64,000 bases of DNA from Modicisalibacter luteus DSM 23508 (GTDB lineage Bacteria; Pseudomonadota; Gammaproteobacteria; Pseudomonadales; Halomonadaceae), in contig NZ_KB899995.1 in NCBI RefSeq assembly GCF_000378505.1, positions 1 through 64,000 on the forward strand, given 5' to 3'. The notes under the pieces were generated by a model. That model was not told the DNA's origin and ran no database searches. It saw only the letters and a program-made list of their open reading frames with translations. Shown here one piece after another: positions 1 to 8,889 of this stretch. Position numbers and translations under genes: made by a program. Numbering within the stretch: the stretch's first letter is position 1; the number at the start of each line of letters is the position of its first letter.

Positions 1-359
1 CCTACATCCATGCCGAGGCCTACCCTGCCGGGGAGCTCAAGCACGGGCCGCTGGCGCTGGTCGACAGCGAGATGCCGGTGATTTCGGTGGCGCCCAACGA
101 CGAGTTGCTCGAAAAGCTCAAGTCCAACCTGCAGGAAGTGCGTGCCCGCGGGGGCGAGCTGTTCGTGTTCGCTGACGAGCACGTGACGCTGGCCCAGGCC
201 GAGGGCATCCGCGTGCTGCGCCTGCCGCATGTCGACGAGGCGCTGGCCCCGATTCTCTACACCTTGCCCCTGCAGCTGCTGTCCTATCACGTCGCCGTGC
301 TCAAGGGCACCGACGTCGACCAGCCCCGCAACCTGGCCAAATCGGTCACCGTCGAATAA
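1..359 (+). CDS. glmS: Glutamine-fructose-6-phosphate aminotransferase, C-terminal part
   Basis: Only the last 118 or so codons are in the window; the reading frame starts at base 3. The enzyme makes glucosamine-6-phosphate from fructose-6-phosphate and glutamine, the first step towards UDP-GlcNAc for peptidoglycan and LPS. The visible part is the end of the second SIS (sugar isomerase) domain. It has the family-typical segment [15 protein letters not shown] and ends with the usual motif [13 protein letters not shown], whose last residues carry the sugar-binding C-tail of GlmS. The 5' part, including the glutaminase domain, is outside the window. A long perfect inverted repeat follows the stop codon. 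Confidence 0.95.
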   Translation, partial: YIHAEAYPAGELKHGPLALVDSEMPVISVAPNDELLEKLKSNLQEVRARGGELFVFADEHVTLAQAEGIRVLRLPHVDEALAPILYTLPLQLLSYHVAVLKGTDVDQPRNLAKSVTVE

Positions 360-376
360 GTGGCGTAACGCCATGC

Positions 377-428
377 TCGTTCAACCTCGGCTGTGGTGGT
401 TGTTACATCATCAGCCGAGGTTGAACGA
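377..428. repeat. 17-bp perfect inverted repeat after glmS
   Basis: Arms 377-393 and 412-428 are exact reverse complements (17 bp) with an 18-nt loop. It lies between the glmS stop and the 3' end of the convergent RecQ-like gene. There is no T-run on either side, so it is not a classical intrinsic terminator. It could be a Rho-dependent mRNA end stabiliser or a shared terminator for the two converging genes. Confidence 0.6.
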
Positions 429-506
429 CGGGAGGTCATCCTAAGCCAAGCGCTGAAAGGGGCTCGCCTAGGTGCGTAATTCGACTATCGCTCACCATGC
501 CTTCTT

Positions 507-2510
507 TTACTGATCGCCTGTGAGATGAACCGAGACCCACTGGCGTACCTCGGCGTAGGGGTAGGCTTCCAGCCGGGAGAAACCTTTGCTCTGGCGCGCC
601 TTCAAGCGCGTGAATAGCGGGGCGGTGATTCCGCAGAGATAACGCGTCAACAGATCGACGCCGGGTACCTGGCCCTCGAACGCCGCCTGATAGCGTTCGA
701 TGATTTGATCACATAGCTCGACAAACGACTGTGACTCGAGAGGCGGCAGCGGTGCGGGCGATGGTAACCGGGCGACATGACCGTGGCACACCGAGCAATG
801 GCCGCAGCGCTCGGGAGCCTGCATATCGCCGAAATAGCGCGCCAGGCGATGACTCAGGCAGGTATCACTTTCGAACAGCGCCAGCATGGCATTGAGTCGG
901 GCGATCTCGCTCTCTTCCTTCGATTTGAAGTAGCCATGAAGATCATCGCTCAGTGCATCGATATCAAGCGGCGTCGGCGTGACCGCGTAGACCTCGGTCA
1001 TTCGCTTGCTTTCGAGCACGACCCAGCCCTTATCGTTGAAGTATTCCAATGCGCTGACTACGCGGCTGCGCTCGGCGTTGACGCCAGACTCGAGGCCACG
1101 TCGATAGAGAGCGTCAAAATCAAGACTGCACCAGGTCCTGGCACGGTTCGAAGTCTCGACGATCAGTTGGACGAAGCGTTGTCGCTCGCCCTCGAACATT
1201 GCTATCAAAGCCTCTGGGTCGCGCAGGTACTTGAAGCGGTACTCGGCGAAGTAGCTGAAGCGCGGGGCAATCACGCCGCGCAGTTCGAGCTGAACCAGCA
1301 GCGTCTTGAGTGGCAGCGGACGAATGTTGCTGTGCTGGGACAGCGCGGTGAGCATCAGTTCCCAGCGACACTCGCCTGAGCCGTCCTGCACCGCGGCGAT
1401 TTCCTCAAGTACGCGACGAATACCGTCGCGCTCCGGGGTGTCGCCGTAGACGAAATTCTCCAGCACATTGAGCGCATCGCGATTGGCCAGCACCAAGCAG
1501 TCGGAGGGCCGACCGTCACGCCCGGCGCGGCCAATCTCCTGGCTGTAGTTCTCGACCGACTTGGGCAGATCGAAATGCACCACGTTGCGAATGTCGGCCT
1601 TGTCGATGCCCATACCGAAAGCGATGGTAGCAACGATGCAGGCCACCTCGCCGGCCATGAATTGGTGCTGGATCGTATCGCGCGTCTCCGCGGGCAAGCC
1701 GGCGTGATAGGCACAAGCGTTAAGGCCATGGTGGGTGAGCATGGTAGCGAGCTGCTCGGCGCTCTGCTGCTGGGTGACGTAGACGATGCTTGGCTGTTCC
1801 TGTCCTTCCTGCAGACGCGGACTGAGCCACTCTACCAGGCGATGTTGCTTGTCGTCGCTCGCCACCGGTTCGATCAGCAGATTGAGGTTGGCGCGATAGA
1901 AGCCGGTCATGATTACGTCGTCGGCAGCGATGGCGAAGCGGGTCTGCATGTCGGCGATGACCTGCGGCGTGGCGGTGGCAGTCAGCAGCAGTGCCTGAGG
2001 TATTGCGAACTGCCGTTGATAATCCGGCAACTTGAGGTAGTCGGGGCGGAAATTGTGGCCCCACTCCGAGATGCAGTGCGCCTCGTCGATCACCATCAGC
2101 GAGATCGGCACCTGGGCGATGAACTCGCGAAAGCGCTCGTTCTTGAGCCGCTCGACCGAGATCATTAGTACCTTGATCTCACCGCGCCTCACGCCTGCCA
2201 TCACCGCGCTGGCTTCCTCGCGACTCTGTGCCGAGTCGATACTGGCGGCGGCCACGCCACGGCTGTTGAGGAAAGACAGCTGATCCTGCATCAGCGCCAG
2301 CAGCGGCGAGACAACCAGCGTGAGGTGGGGCAGCAACAGCGCCGGTAACTGATAACATAGTGACTTGCCCGACCCGGTGGGGAAGATCGCCGCTGCCGAA
2401 CGGCCCGCGACTACTGCCGAAATGACCGCTTCCTGGCCGGGGCGCAGCCGGTCGTAGCCGAATATGCGCTGGAGCGTGGAAGAAATGGCGCTTTGATAGT
2501 CGGTTGCCAT
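507..2510 (-). CDS. RecQ-family ATP-dependent DNA helicase
   Basis: A superfamily 2 3'-5' DNA helicase of the RecQ family, expected to unwind forked or damaged DNA. With the start at 2510 (ATG preceded by an AAGG about 8 nt upstream) it has 667 residues. Visible motifs are Walker A PTGSGKS (44-50), DEAH (142-145) followed by the RecQ-typical CISEWGHNFRPDY, and motif VI IGRAGRDG. A zinc-binding cysteine cluster (ERCGHCSVCHG) lies near the C-terminus. No clear HRDC domain follows, and the C-terminal tail is unusual, so it may be a RecQ paralogue rather than the orthologue of E. coli RecQ. An in-frame upstream ATG at 2591 adds 27 residues without family similarity. It converges on glmS and is divergent from the DUF72 gene. 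Confidence 0.9.
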   Translation of the reverse strand: MATDYQSAISSTLQRIFGYDRLRPGQEAVISAVVAGRSAAAIFPTGSGKSLCYQLPALLLPHLTLVVSPLLALMQDQLSFLNSRGVAAASIDSAQSREEASAVMAGVRRGEIKVLMISVERLKNERFREFIAQVPISLMVIDEAHCISEWGHNFRPDYLKLPDYQRQFAIPQALLLTATATPQVIADMQTRFAIAADDVIMTGFYRANLNLLIEPVASDDKQHRLVEWLSPRLQEGQEQPSIVYVTQQQSAEQLATMLTHHGLNACAYHAGLPAETRDTIQHQFMAGEVACIVATIAFGMGIDKADIRNVVHFDLPKSVENYSQEIGRAGRDGRPSDCLVLANRDALNVLENFVYGDTPERDGIRRVLEEIAAVQDGSGECRWELMLTALSQHSNIRPLPLKTLLVQLELRGVIAPRFSYFAEYRFKYLRDPEALIAMFEGERQRFVQLIVETSNRARTWCSLDFDALYRRGLESGVNAERSRVVSALEYFNDKGWVVLESKRMTEVYAVTPTPLDIDALSDDLHGYFKSKEESEIARLNAMLALFESDTCLSHRLARYFGDMQAPERCGHCSVCHGHVARLPSPAPLPPLESQSFVELCDQIIERYQAAFEGQVPGVDLLTRYLCGITAPLFTRLKARQSKGFSRLEAYPYAEVRQWVSVHLTGDQ

Positions 2511-2654
2511 GGGTTGCCTTGCGTTGTCGAGCGATAAGGTAGAGGTGTCGATGCTGACGCTACTGTGAAGTCTGTCTAGCCCAATCCGCACTTGTCAGGG
2601 ACGGACAGGTTATATAAACACGTCTGGATCAATACCGGGGTGCGGGAGCAGAGC

Positions 2655-3512
2655 ATGGCCAAACTCTTTCTTGGATTGCCGATGTGGGCCAATGCCGAAT
2701 GGCGTGGCGGGTTATACGCCCGCCACGCCCCGGCGGAGGCGTTTCTCGAGGACTATGCTCAAGTCTTCTCCAGCGTCGAAGGCAATACTACGTTCTACAG
2801 TGGTGCCCCGCGCCCGGAGACGGTCGAGGCCTGGGCACGTCAGGCACCCGTCGACTTTCGCTTCTGTTTCAAGCTGCCGGCCAGTCTGACTCATGAGCAT
2901 CGCCTGGTCGGTATCGAAAACGATCTCGAGGCGTTCATGGATCGCCTGTCCCCATTACATGACCGACTTGGCCCGATGATGATCCAGTTACCTCGGGATT
3001 TCGGCCCTGATGAGTTGCCGCAATTGGAAAATCTATTGGCGCGTTGGCCACAATCCATTCCTTGTGCCGTCGAGGTCCGTGCCAGTGAATTTTTCCACAA
3101 GGGGACGGCCGAACAGCAACTCAACCGCCTGTTGATAAGTCATAATGTGGACCGTGTCATGCTGGATGTCAGGCCGTTGTTTTCAACGTCAGCGGAAAAC
3201 GATCCACGCCTCTACCGTGCCCAGCAGGAAAAGCCAAGACGTCCATTACACGTACTTTCCACGGCATCGAACCCGATCGTTCGCTTCATTGGCCACTTCG
3301 ATTGGCCGATCAACGAGCAGTATTTCGAACCGTGGATTGACCGTCTCATCCTGTGGATAAAACAGGGGAAAACCCCTTTTCTTTTTGTGCATACTCCGGA
3401 CAACCGGCAGGCCCCGCAATTGGCCCGCCATCTCTACTTGCGTCTGATAGCGGCTACTGGCCTACCCGACCTGAACGAATTTCCCGGCGCACGCCAGAAC
3501 ACCCTCTTCTAG
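2655..3512 (+). CDS. DUF72 domain-containing protein
   Basis: A 285-residue protein of the DUF72 (YecE-like) family, a TIM-barrel fold of unknown biochemical function. It starts LFLGLPMWANAEWRGGLY and has the family segments on a Glu-Gly-Asn-Thr-Thr-Phe-Tyr strand (EGNTTFY) and FCFKLPASLTHEHRL, with a late segment FLFVHTPDN. The ATG at 2655 is chosen because GGGAG lies just upstream; an in-frame TTG at 2592 would add 21 unconserved residues. The gene is divergent from the RecQ-like helicase with about 145 bp between the starts. I assign only the family, not a function. Confidence 0.85.
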   Translation: MAKLFLGLPMWANAEWRGGLYARHAPAEAFLEDYAQVFSSVEGNTTFYSGAPRPETVEAWARQAPVDFRFCFKLPASLTHEHRLVGIENDLEAFMDRLSPLHDRLGPMMIQLPRDFGPDELPQLENLLARWPQSIPCAVEVRASEFFHKGTAEQQLNRLLISHNVDRVMLDVRPLFSTSAENDPRLYRAQQEKPRRPLHVLSTASNPIVRFIGHFDWPINEQYFEPWIDRLILWIKQGKTPFLFVHTPDNRQAPQLARHLYLRLIAATGLPDLNEFPGARQNTLF

Positions 3513-3944
3513 CCTATCGATGCTAACGACATCGAGGCTGGTCATTAACGCAACATTCCGATAGTTTTGTCGGCCTCTTGCGTTTACTTGGCGATTCTTG
3601 CTGGGATGGTGGTGTACTTCCTCCTTTTTCGGTAGCCGGTAGACGCGATGCACCGTGTCAGGCCGTGTCCATACCCGGACCCGCATGAAGCGGTGCGACG
3701 CGGCGGTGATCCTGCCTGCGGCAGGCAGTCCGACGGGCAAGTCGGGGCAAACGGGTCGACTCCATGCAAGGAGCGCCGCTCAATTTTGCCTTTCGCCCAT
3801 GATTTACCGATGACCTCGGGCTGCAGGATCCTGTCATGCCTTGTCTGTCTCGCGCGATCCGTGAAACAGAAGACGTGACCCAACAAAGACAAGCCGTCAT
3901 TGCATCCGATCGATCGATGACGTCACGTACTCTCAGGGTGAACT
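3513..3944 (+). other. 432-nt gene-free leader before the NSS transporter
   Basis: No credible gene is seen. The start holds a bulged hairpin (3511-3522 with 3530-3539) that may end DUF72 transcription. Further on are a G+C-rich hairpin (a CTGCCTG/CAGGCAG pair near 3714-3730), a CCGAC/GTCGG hairpin, and, 20-40 nt before the next start codon, a palindromic CGATCGATCGAT (3907-3918) directly followed by TGACGTCA (3918-3925). This could be an untranslated leader or a regulator site. I do not recognise any named riboswitch in it. Confidence 0.4.
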
Positions 3945-5285
3945 ATGTCTAAACAGCTCCACGCGCACTGGTCCTCTCGACTGGCCTTCATTCTTGCAGT
4001 AACAGGGTCTGCGGTCGGTCTGGGCAATATCTGGAAATTTCCGTACATGGTGGGGGAGAGTGGCGGCGCCGCCTTCGTACTCATCTATCTGATTTGTATC
4101 GCCTTCATCGGCTTGCCGATCCTGGTTGCCGAGTGGTTGATCGGCCGTCGAGGCCAGAAGAACCCGATCAACGCCATGGCCGAGCAGGCACGACTCAACG
4201 GTCGCAGTGGTCTTTGGACCGTGGTCGGTATCAGCGGGGTGCTGGGGGCCTTCCTGATCCTGTCGTTCTATAGCGTGATCGGTGGCTGGTCGCTGTCCTA
4301 CACGCTTGGCTCGGTCACCGGTAACTTCAGCGGCCAGAATGCCGATGGCATCGGCGCGCTGTTCGAAGGCATGCTGGGCAATCCGGGCATAATGCTGGCC
4401 TGGCATTCGGCATTCATGCTGCTGGTCATCGGTATTGTCGCCCGCGGTGTCACCAAAGGTCTGGAAGGTGCGGTGCGCACCATGATGCCGGCACTGGCGG
4501 TGTTGTTGCTGATCCTGGTCGGATATGGCATGACCACAGGGCACTTCGGCGAGGCGTTGGCCTATCTGTTCAATCCGGACTGGAGCAAGCTGACTGGCGG
4601 TACCGTGCTGGCCGCGCTGGGCCACGCCTTCTTCACCCTGTCGCTGGGGATGGGCATCATGATGGCCTACGGTTCCTACCTCGGCGAGGACGTCAGCCTG
4701 CTCAAGACTGCGCGTACCGTAGTGATCATGGATACCGTCATCGCACTGGGCGCCGGGTTGGCAATCTTTCCCATCGTGTTCGCCAATGGTCTCGATCTGG
4801 CGTCCGGCCCGGGTCTGATCTTCGTGACGCTGCCGCTGGCGTTCGGCAACATGGCCGGCGGCACGATTCTGGGGCTGATGTTCTTCCTGTTGCTGACCTT
4901 CGCTGCACTGACCTCGGCCATTTCGCTGCTGGAACCGGTGGTCGAGTTCGTCGAGGAGCGGTCACCGCTGGGCCGTGTCGGATCTGCGTTGGTAGCGGGT
5001 GTGGCTGCCTGGGCGCTGGGTATCGCCGCGCTGCTTTCATTCAACGTCTGGAGCGACCCGCTGGTCTTCGGCCTCAACACATTCGACCTGCTCGATACGG
5101 TGACTAGCAAGTTCATGCTGCCACTGACCGGCCTCGGGGCGATTGTCTTCACCGCCTGGTGTCTGGATCGTGACAGCGTGCACCGCGAGTTGGGACTCTC
5201 GGGTACCGGAGCCACGCTGTGGTCCATCACCGCCCGGTTCATCGCCCCGATCGGCGTAATCGTGGTGTTCGTCGGCAGCCTTTGA
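3945..5285 (+). CDS. Sodium-dependent neurotransmitter symporter (NSS/SNF) family transporter
   Basis: A secondary transporter of the NSS family (LeuT fold), which moves an amino acid or related amine into the cell with Na+. At 446 residues it matches the 11-helix bacterial subgroup. The N-terminus carries the family signature AVGLGNIWKFPYMVGESGG, the broken first helix that binds substrate and sodium. About 11 hydrophobic segments follow, including a helix with SLGMGIMMAYGSY, which contributes to the sodium site. The ATG at 3945 has a purine-rich CAGGGTGA ahead of it. The substrate cannot be read from the sequence. It is a single gene ended by the hairpin at 5296-5321. Confidence 0.9.
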   Translation: MSKQLHAHWSSRLAFILAVTGSAVGLGNIWKFPYMVGESGGAAFVLIYLICIAFIGLPILVAEWLIGRRGQKNPINAMAEQARLNGRSGLWTVVGISGVLGAFLILSFYSVIGGWSLSYTLGSVTGNFSGQNADGIGALFEGMLGNPGIMLAWHSAFMLLVIGIVARGVTKGLEGAVRTMMPALAVLLLILVGYGMTTGHFGEALAYLFNPDWSKLTGGTVLAALGHAFFTLSLGMGIMMAYGSYLGEDVSLLKTARTVVIMDTVIALGAGLAIFPIVFANGLDLASGPGLIFVTLPLAFGNMAGGTILGLMFFLLLTFAALTSAISLLEPVVEFVEERSPLGRVGSALVAGVAAWALGIAALLSFNVWSDPLVFGLNTFDLLDTVTSKFMLPLTGLGAIVFTAWCLDRDSVHRELGLSGTGATLWSITARFIAPIGVIVVFVGSL

Positions 5286-5295
5286 CCGATGCTAT

Positions 5296-5321
5296 AACGC
5301 CCTGGGAAACACCAGGGCGTT
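5296..5321. terminator. Probable bidirectional terminator
   Basis: A 10-bp perfect stem (5296-5305 with 5312-5321) and 6-nt loop lie between the convergent NSS transporter and the small gene on the minus strand. The T content after the stem is modest on both strands. Confidence 0.6.
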
Positions 5322-5322
5322 G

Positions 5323-5523
5323 TTATCCCGGGGCATCGTCGTTCAGGTCGGCGATGTCCTGTTCCAGGCGCTTGAATTCATTGTGCAGTTCTATGCCACG
5401 ACGGGCTCTCAAGTGACGCACGGCAGCATGCTTTTTACGCGCTTCGTGTTCAGCGACTTGCATGGACATGAAGATGTCGAGGAGTTCGTGTTTCACGGAG
5501 GCCAGCGGTTCGGCGTTACGCAT
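5323..5523 (-). CDS. Small charged hypothetical protein
   Basis: A 66-residue, strongly charged, probably helical cytosolic protein. The ATG at 5523 has a good AGGAGA ribosome-binding site about 8 nt upstream; the longer reading frame to 5565 lacks one. The central part is rich in Lys/Arg (ARKKHAAVRHLRARRG) and is followed by a heptad-like acidic tail ending DIADLNDDAPG. It is loosely reminiscent of the small PA3496-type proteins, but the likeness is too weak for a name. It is divergent from the HexR-like regulator gene. Confidence 0.6.
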   Translation of the reverse strand: MRNAEPLASVKHELLDIFMSMQVAEHEARKKHAAVRHLRARRGIELHNEFKRLEQDIADLNDDAPG

Positions 5524-5696
5524 GATCAACTCTCCTGTTCTACGAAGAGGTGTCGTTGACGACACGTCATTACTTACTATAACTCAGTTGACAAAAGCAT
5601 TACGTTGACGCCAAGCCGCGCAAAATTTCCCTCTATTTGCCCATTTTAGGCATACTGCAGTTGCGCCATGCCATTCCAAAGCCTCGGGAGCGAATT

Positions 5697-6551
5697 GTGA
5701 GCCGTGCCTTGTTCGATGAAATGAGACGCCGCATGGAGCACTTTCGTCGCTCCGAGCAGAAAGTGGCGCGCTTCGTACTGCGAAACCCCGAAGAAGTTAT
5801 CCACATGCGGATCGTCGACCTGGCCACCGAGGCCAAGGTCAGCGAACCCACGGTAGTGCGTTTCTGTCGCGCGCTGGGCTGCGGTGGTTTTCAGGACTTC
5901 AAGCTCCGCCTCGCCCAGATGCTGGCCAGCGGTAGTCAGTTCGCCCAGTTCTCGATGAACGACAGCGACAGTGTGGCCGAGTTCTCCCACAGCATTTTCG
6001 ATTCCACCGTGGGCACGTTGCTATCAGTGCGAGATCGGATGGATATCGAGTCGCTGAGCAAAGCGATCAATGCCCTGGCCATGGCCAACCGCGTCGAATT
6101 CTACGGCTTCGGCGCGTCCGGTGCCGTTGCCTTCGATGCCCAGCACAAGTTCTTTCGCCTGCAGATATCGACGTCGGCCTATGCCGATCCGCACATGCAG
6201 AACATGTCCGCGGCGACGCTGAAGGAAGGCGATGTGGTGGTCGCGATTTCGCAGACCGGACGTACTCGGGCGCTGGTGGATAGCGTGCGCATGGCACGCG
6301 ATGCCGAAGCGACCGTAATCGGCCTGTGCCCGAGCGGTTCACCGCTGGCTGCCGAGGTGACACTGCCGCTGTATATCGACGTGCATGAAGATACCGAGAT
6401 CTACACACCGATGAGTTCGCGCGTTGCCCATCTGGTGCTGATCGACGTACTGGCAGTAGGCGTGGCCAAGACACGAGGGCCCAAGTTGGCAGAGCAGTTG
6501 AAGGCGGTGAAACGGAGTCTTAATCCGCTGCGCTTTCCCGAGTCGGAGTAG
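5697..6551 (+). CDS. hexR: HexR-like MurR/RpiR family transcriptional regulator
   Basis: A 284-residue regulator with an N-terminal RpiR-type helix-turn-helix (VARFVLRNP ... VSEPTVVRFCRALG) and a C-terminal SIS domain that binds a phosphosugar (FYGFGASGAVAFDAQHKFFR; ISQTGRTRALVD). The pattern closely follows HexR, the repressor/activator of glucose and central carbon genes that responds to 2-keto-3-deoxy-6-phosphogluconate. The GTG at 5697 is preferred because GGGAG lies 7 nt upstream and the length then equals typical HexR; a TTG at 5637 would add 20 residues. Unlike in many relatives, no zwf, pgl, eda or edd gene is adjacent. A weak hairpin overlaps the stop codon (6549-6555 with 6568-6574). 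Confidence 0.8.
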   Translation: MSRALFDEMRRRMEHFRRSEQKVARFVLRNPEEVIHMRIVDLATEAKVSEPTVVRFCRALGCGGFQDFKLRLAQMLASGSQFAQFSMNDSDSVAEFSHSIFDSTVGTLLSVRDRMDIESLSKAINALAMANRVEFYGFGASGAVAFDAQHKFFRLQISTSAYADPHMQNMSAATLKEGDVVVAISQTGRTRALVDSVRMARDAEATVIGLCPSGSPLAAEVTLPLYIDVHEDTEIYTPMSSRVAHLVLIDVLAVGVAKTRGPKLAEQLKAVKRSLNPLRFPESE

Positions 6552-6656
6552 ACTGGCTGCGCTCGCTCAGTCTAATGAGTGAATAATCGGCTCCAGCGTC
6601 GCCAGTGGTGGATATGGTAAGCTGAGTGTCCACTTCGACACGCCGACTGCCGTTCC

Positions 6657-8879
6657 ATGGACGATGTTTCTCCGGGCGACGTTTCGTCGCTTCTCGACGA
6701 TCTCAATCCCGCCCAGCGCGAGGCCGTTAGTGCGCCGCTGGGCAACATGCTGGTACTGGCCGGCGCCGGCTCGGGCAAGACCCGTGTGCTGGTGCATCGC
6801 ATCGCCTGGCTGATGCAGGTCGAGCGGCTCTCACCCTATGCCATTCTCGCGGTAACCTTCACCAACAAGGCGGCTCGCGAGATGCGTACGCGCCTCGAGG
6901 CATTGCTTGGTCTGTCGCTGCGCAACATTTGGGTTGGCACCTTCCATTCCATCGCTCACCGGCTGCTGCGCACGCACTGGCAGGACGCCCGACTGCCCCA
7001 GCACTTCCAGATCATCGACAGCGATGACCAGTTGCGCCTGATCAAGCGCCTGATCAAGGATTACAACATCGACGACGAGCGTTTTCCGCCGCGTCAGGTG
7101 ATGTATTTCATTTCCAGCTGCAAGGAAGAAGGGTTGCGCCCGCATCAGGTGCAAACCCATGGCGACGCCTATATGGGCCAGATGGTCGAGCTCTACGAGC
7201 GTTATCAGCTGACCTGCGAGCGCGGCGGGCTGGTCGACTTCGGTGAGTTGCTGCTGCGTAGCCTCGAGCTGCTGCGCGACAATCCGCGACTGCTGGCTCA
7301 CTACCGTGAACGCTTTGCCCACCTGCTGGTCGACGAATTTCAGGATACCAATACGCTGCAGTACGCCTGGCTCAAGCTGCTCGCCGGTGACAGTGCCGGG
7401 CTGACCGTGGTCGGCGACGACGACCAGTCGATCTACGGCTGGCGAGGGGCCCGGGTCGAGAATATCCGCCGCTTCGAGCAGGAGTTCCCCGAGACGCGCA
7501 CGGTGCGCCTGGAGCAGAATTATCGCTCGACCAGCGCCATCCTCGACGCTGCCAACGCCTTGATCAGCCATAATGCGGGGCGCATGGGCAAGGAGCTGTG
7601 GACGGCCGGGGCCAAGGGTGAGCCGATTTCCGTCTATGCAGGCTTCAATGATCTGGATGAATCTCGCTTCATCGTGGATACCATCAAGGAGAAGGTCGAC
7701 GAGGGCTTCAATTGCCGCGAAATCGCCATTCTCTATCGCTCCAACGCTCAGTCGAGGGTCATCGAGGAAACCCTGATCCGCCAGGGCATGCCGTACCGCA
7801 TCTACGGTGGCCAGCGTTTCTACGAGCGTCTGGAGATCAAGAATGCGCTGGCCTACCTGCGTCTGCTACTCAATCGTGAGGACGACGCCTCGCTGGAGCG
7901 AGTGATTAACGTCCCGGCTCGCGGTATCGGAACGCGGACCGTGGAGATCCTGCGCGAACGCGCACGCGACCAAGGCATCTCATTGTGGCAGGCGCTGCAT
8001 GACAGCGTCAGCGACGGCACCTGCAAGGGGCGTGCGGGCAATGCCCTGACCGCCTTCGCCAACCTTATCGAGCGGCTCGATAACGATACTGCTGGCATGG
8101 CCCTGCACGAGATCATTGATCATGCCAATGAGATGTCCGGGCTGGTCGAGCATCACCGCAGCGAAAAAGGCGAGAAGGGTCAGGCGCGGGTCGAGAACTT
8201 GGAAGAGCTGGTCACTGCTGCGCGTGCCTTCACTCAAGGCAACGTGTTCGATCTGCCAGAAGCCGGCGAGGGCATGGCGGCCCTGGAGGCGTTCCTGGCC
8301 GAGGCAGCGCTTAACGCCGGCGATCACGAGGCCGACGAATTCGAGGATGGCGTACAACTGATGACGCTGCACTCTGCCAAGGGTCTGGAATTCCCCGTCG
8401 TATTCATCGCTGGGGTCGAGGAAGGTCTGTTCCCGCATAAGATGTCGATGGAGGAACCCGGTCGACTCGAGGAGGAACGCCGGCTGTGCTATGTCGGCGT
8501 TACCCGCGCTATGCGTAAGCTATACCTGACCTATGCAGAGCTGCGCCGCCTGCACGGCAAGGAAACTTTCCAGCGACCGTCGCGCTTCCTGCGCGAACTC
8601 CCCGAAGAGCTGCTGGAAGAGGTGCGCCTGCGAGGGCAGGTGTCACGGCCGGTCACGGCAACACGCCCCGGGCGAGGGCTTTCGCAGCAGACTTCAGTTT
8701 CGCCGGGCGGTGACCTGCCGTCGTTATCGCTGGGACAGCGGGTCAGTCATCCGCTGTTCGGTGAGGGCATTATCCTCAACGCGGAAGGCGAAGGGGAGCG
8801 GGCCCGGGTCCAGGTCAGTTTCGAAGGCGAGGGTGACAAGTGGCTGGTGCTGGGTTTCGCCAAACTGACCCCGCTATGA
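6657..8879 (+). CDS. uvrD: DNA helicase II UvrD
   Basis: A superfamily 1A 3'-5' DNA helicase acting in methyl-directed mismatch repair and nucleotide excision repair. It has 740 residues, close to E. coli UvrD (720). Motifs seen are the Q-motif LNPAQREAV, Walker A GAGSGKT (36-42), motif Ia AVTFTNKAAREM, Walker B VDEFQDTN, motif III GDDDQSIYGWRGA and motif V LMTLHSAKGLEFPVVF. Motif VI is CYVGVTRA. The C-terminus holds a Tudor-like fold (LGQRVSHPLFGEGII) that in UvrD family proteins contacts RNA polymerase. No LexA box was found in the 100 bp upstream. The downstream psiE-like gene starts 10 nt after the stop. Confidence 0.95.
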   Translation: MDDVSPGDVSSLLDDLNPAQREAVSAPLGNMLVLAGAGSGKTRVLVHRIAWLMQVERLSPYAILAVTFTNKAAREMRTRLEALLGLSLRNIWVGTFHSIAHRLLRTHWQDARLPQHFQIIDSDDQLRLIKRLIKDYNIDDERFPPRQVMYFISSCKEEGLRPHQVQTHGDAYMGQMVELYERYQLTCERGGLVDFGELLLRSLELLRDNPRLLAHYRERFAHLLVDEFQDTNTLQYAWLKLLAGDSAGLTVVGDDDQSIYGWRGARVENIRRFEQEFPETRTVRLEQNYRSTSAILDAANALISHNAGRMGKELWTAGAKGEPISVYAGFNDLDESRFIVDTIKEKVDEGFNCREIAILYRSNAQSRVIEETLIRQGMPYRIYGGQRFYERLEIKNALAYLRLLLNREDDASLERVINVPARGIGTRTVEILRERARDQGISLWQALHDSVSDGTCKGRAGNALTAFANLIERLDNDTAGMALHEIIDHANEMSGLVEHHRSEKGEKGQARVENLEELVTAARAFTQGNVFDLPEAGEGMAALEAFLAEAALNAGDHEADEFEDGVQLMTLHSAKGLEFPVVFIAGVEEGLFPHKMSMEEPGRLEEERRLCYVGVTRAMRKLYLTYAELRRLHGKETFQRPSRFLRELPEELLEEVRLRGQVSRPVTATRPGRGLSQQTSVSPGGDLPSLSLGQRVSHPLFGEGIILNAEGEGERARVQVSFEGEGDKWLVLGFAKLTPL

Positions 8880-8889
8880 GGTGCCCGGT

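Noticed and set aside
3584-3892. Small minus-strand genes in the NSS leader
   Set aside because: Frames of about 60-100 codons show low-complexity Arg/Pro-rich text and no convincing start.
3513-3944. Glycine or other known riboswitch before the NSS transporter
   Set aside because: Hairpins exist but I could not match the conserved core of any class I know.
6552-6656. LexA (SOS) box before uvrD
   Set aside because: No CTGT-N8-ACAG pattern is present.
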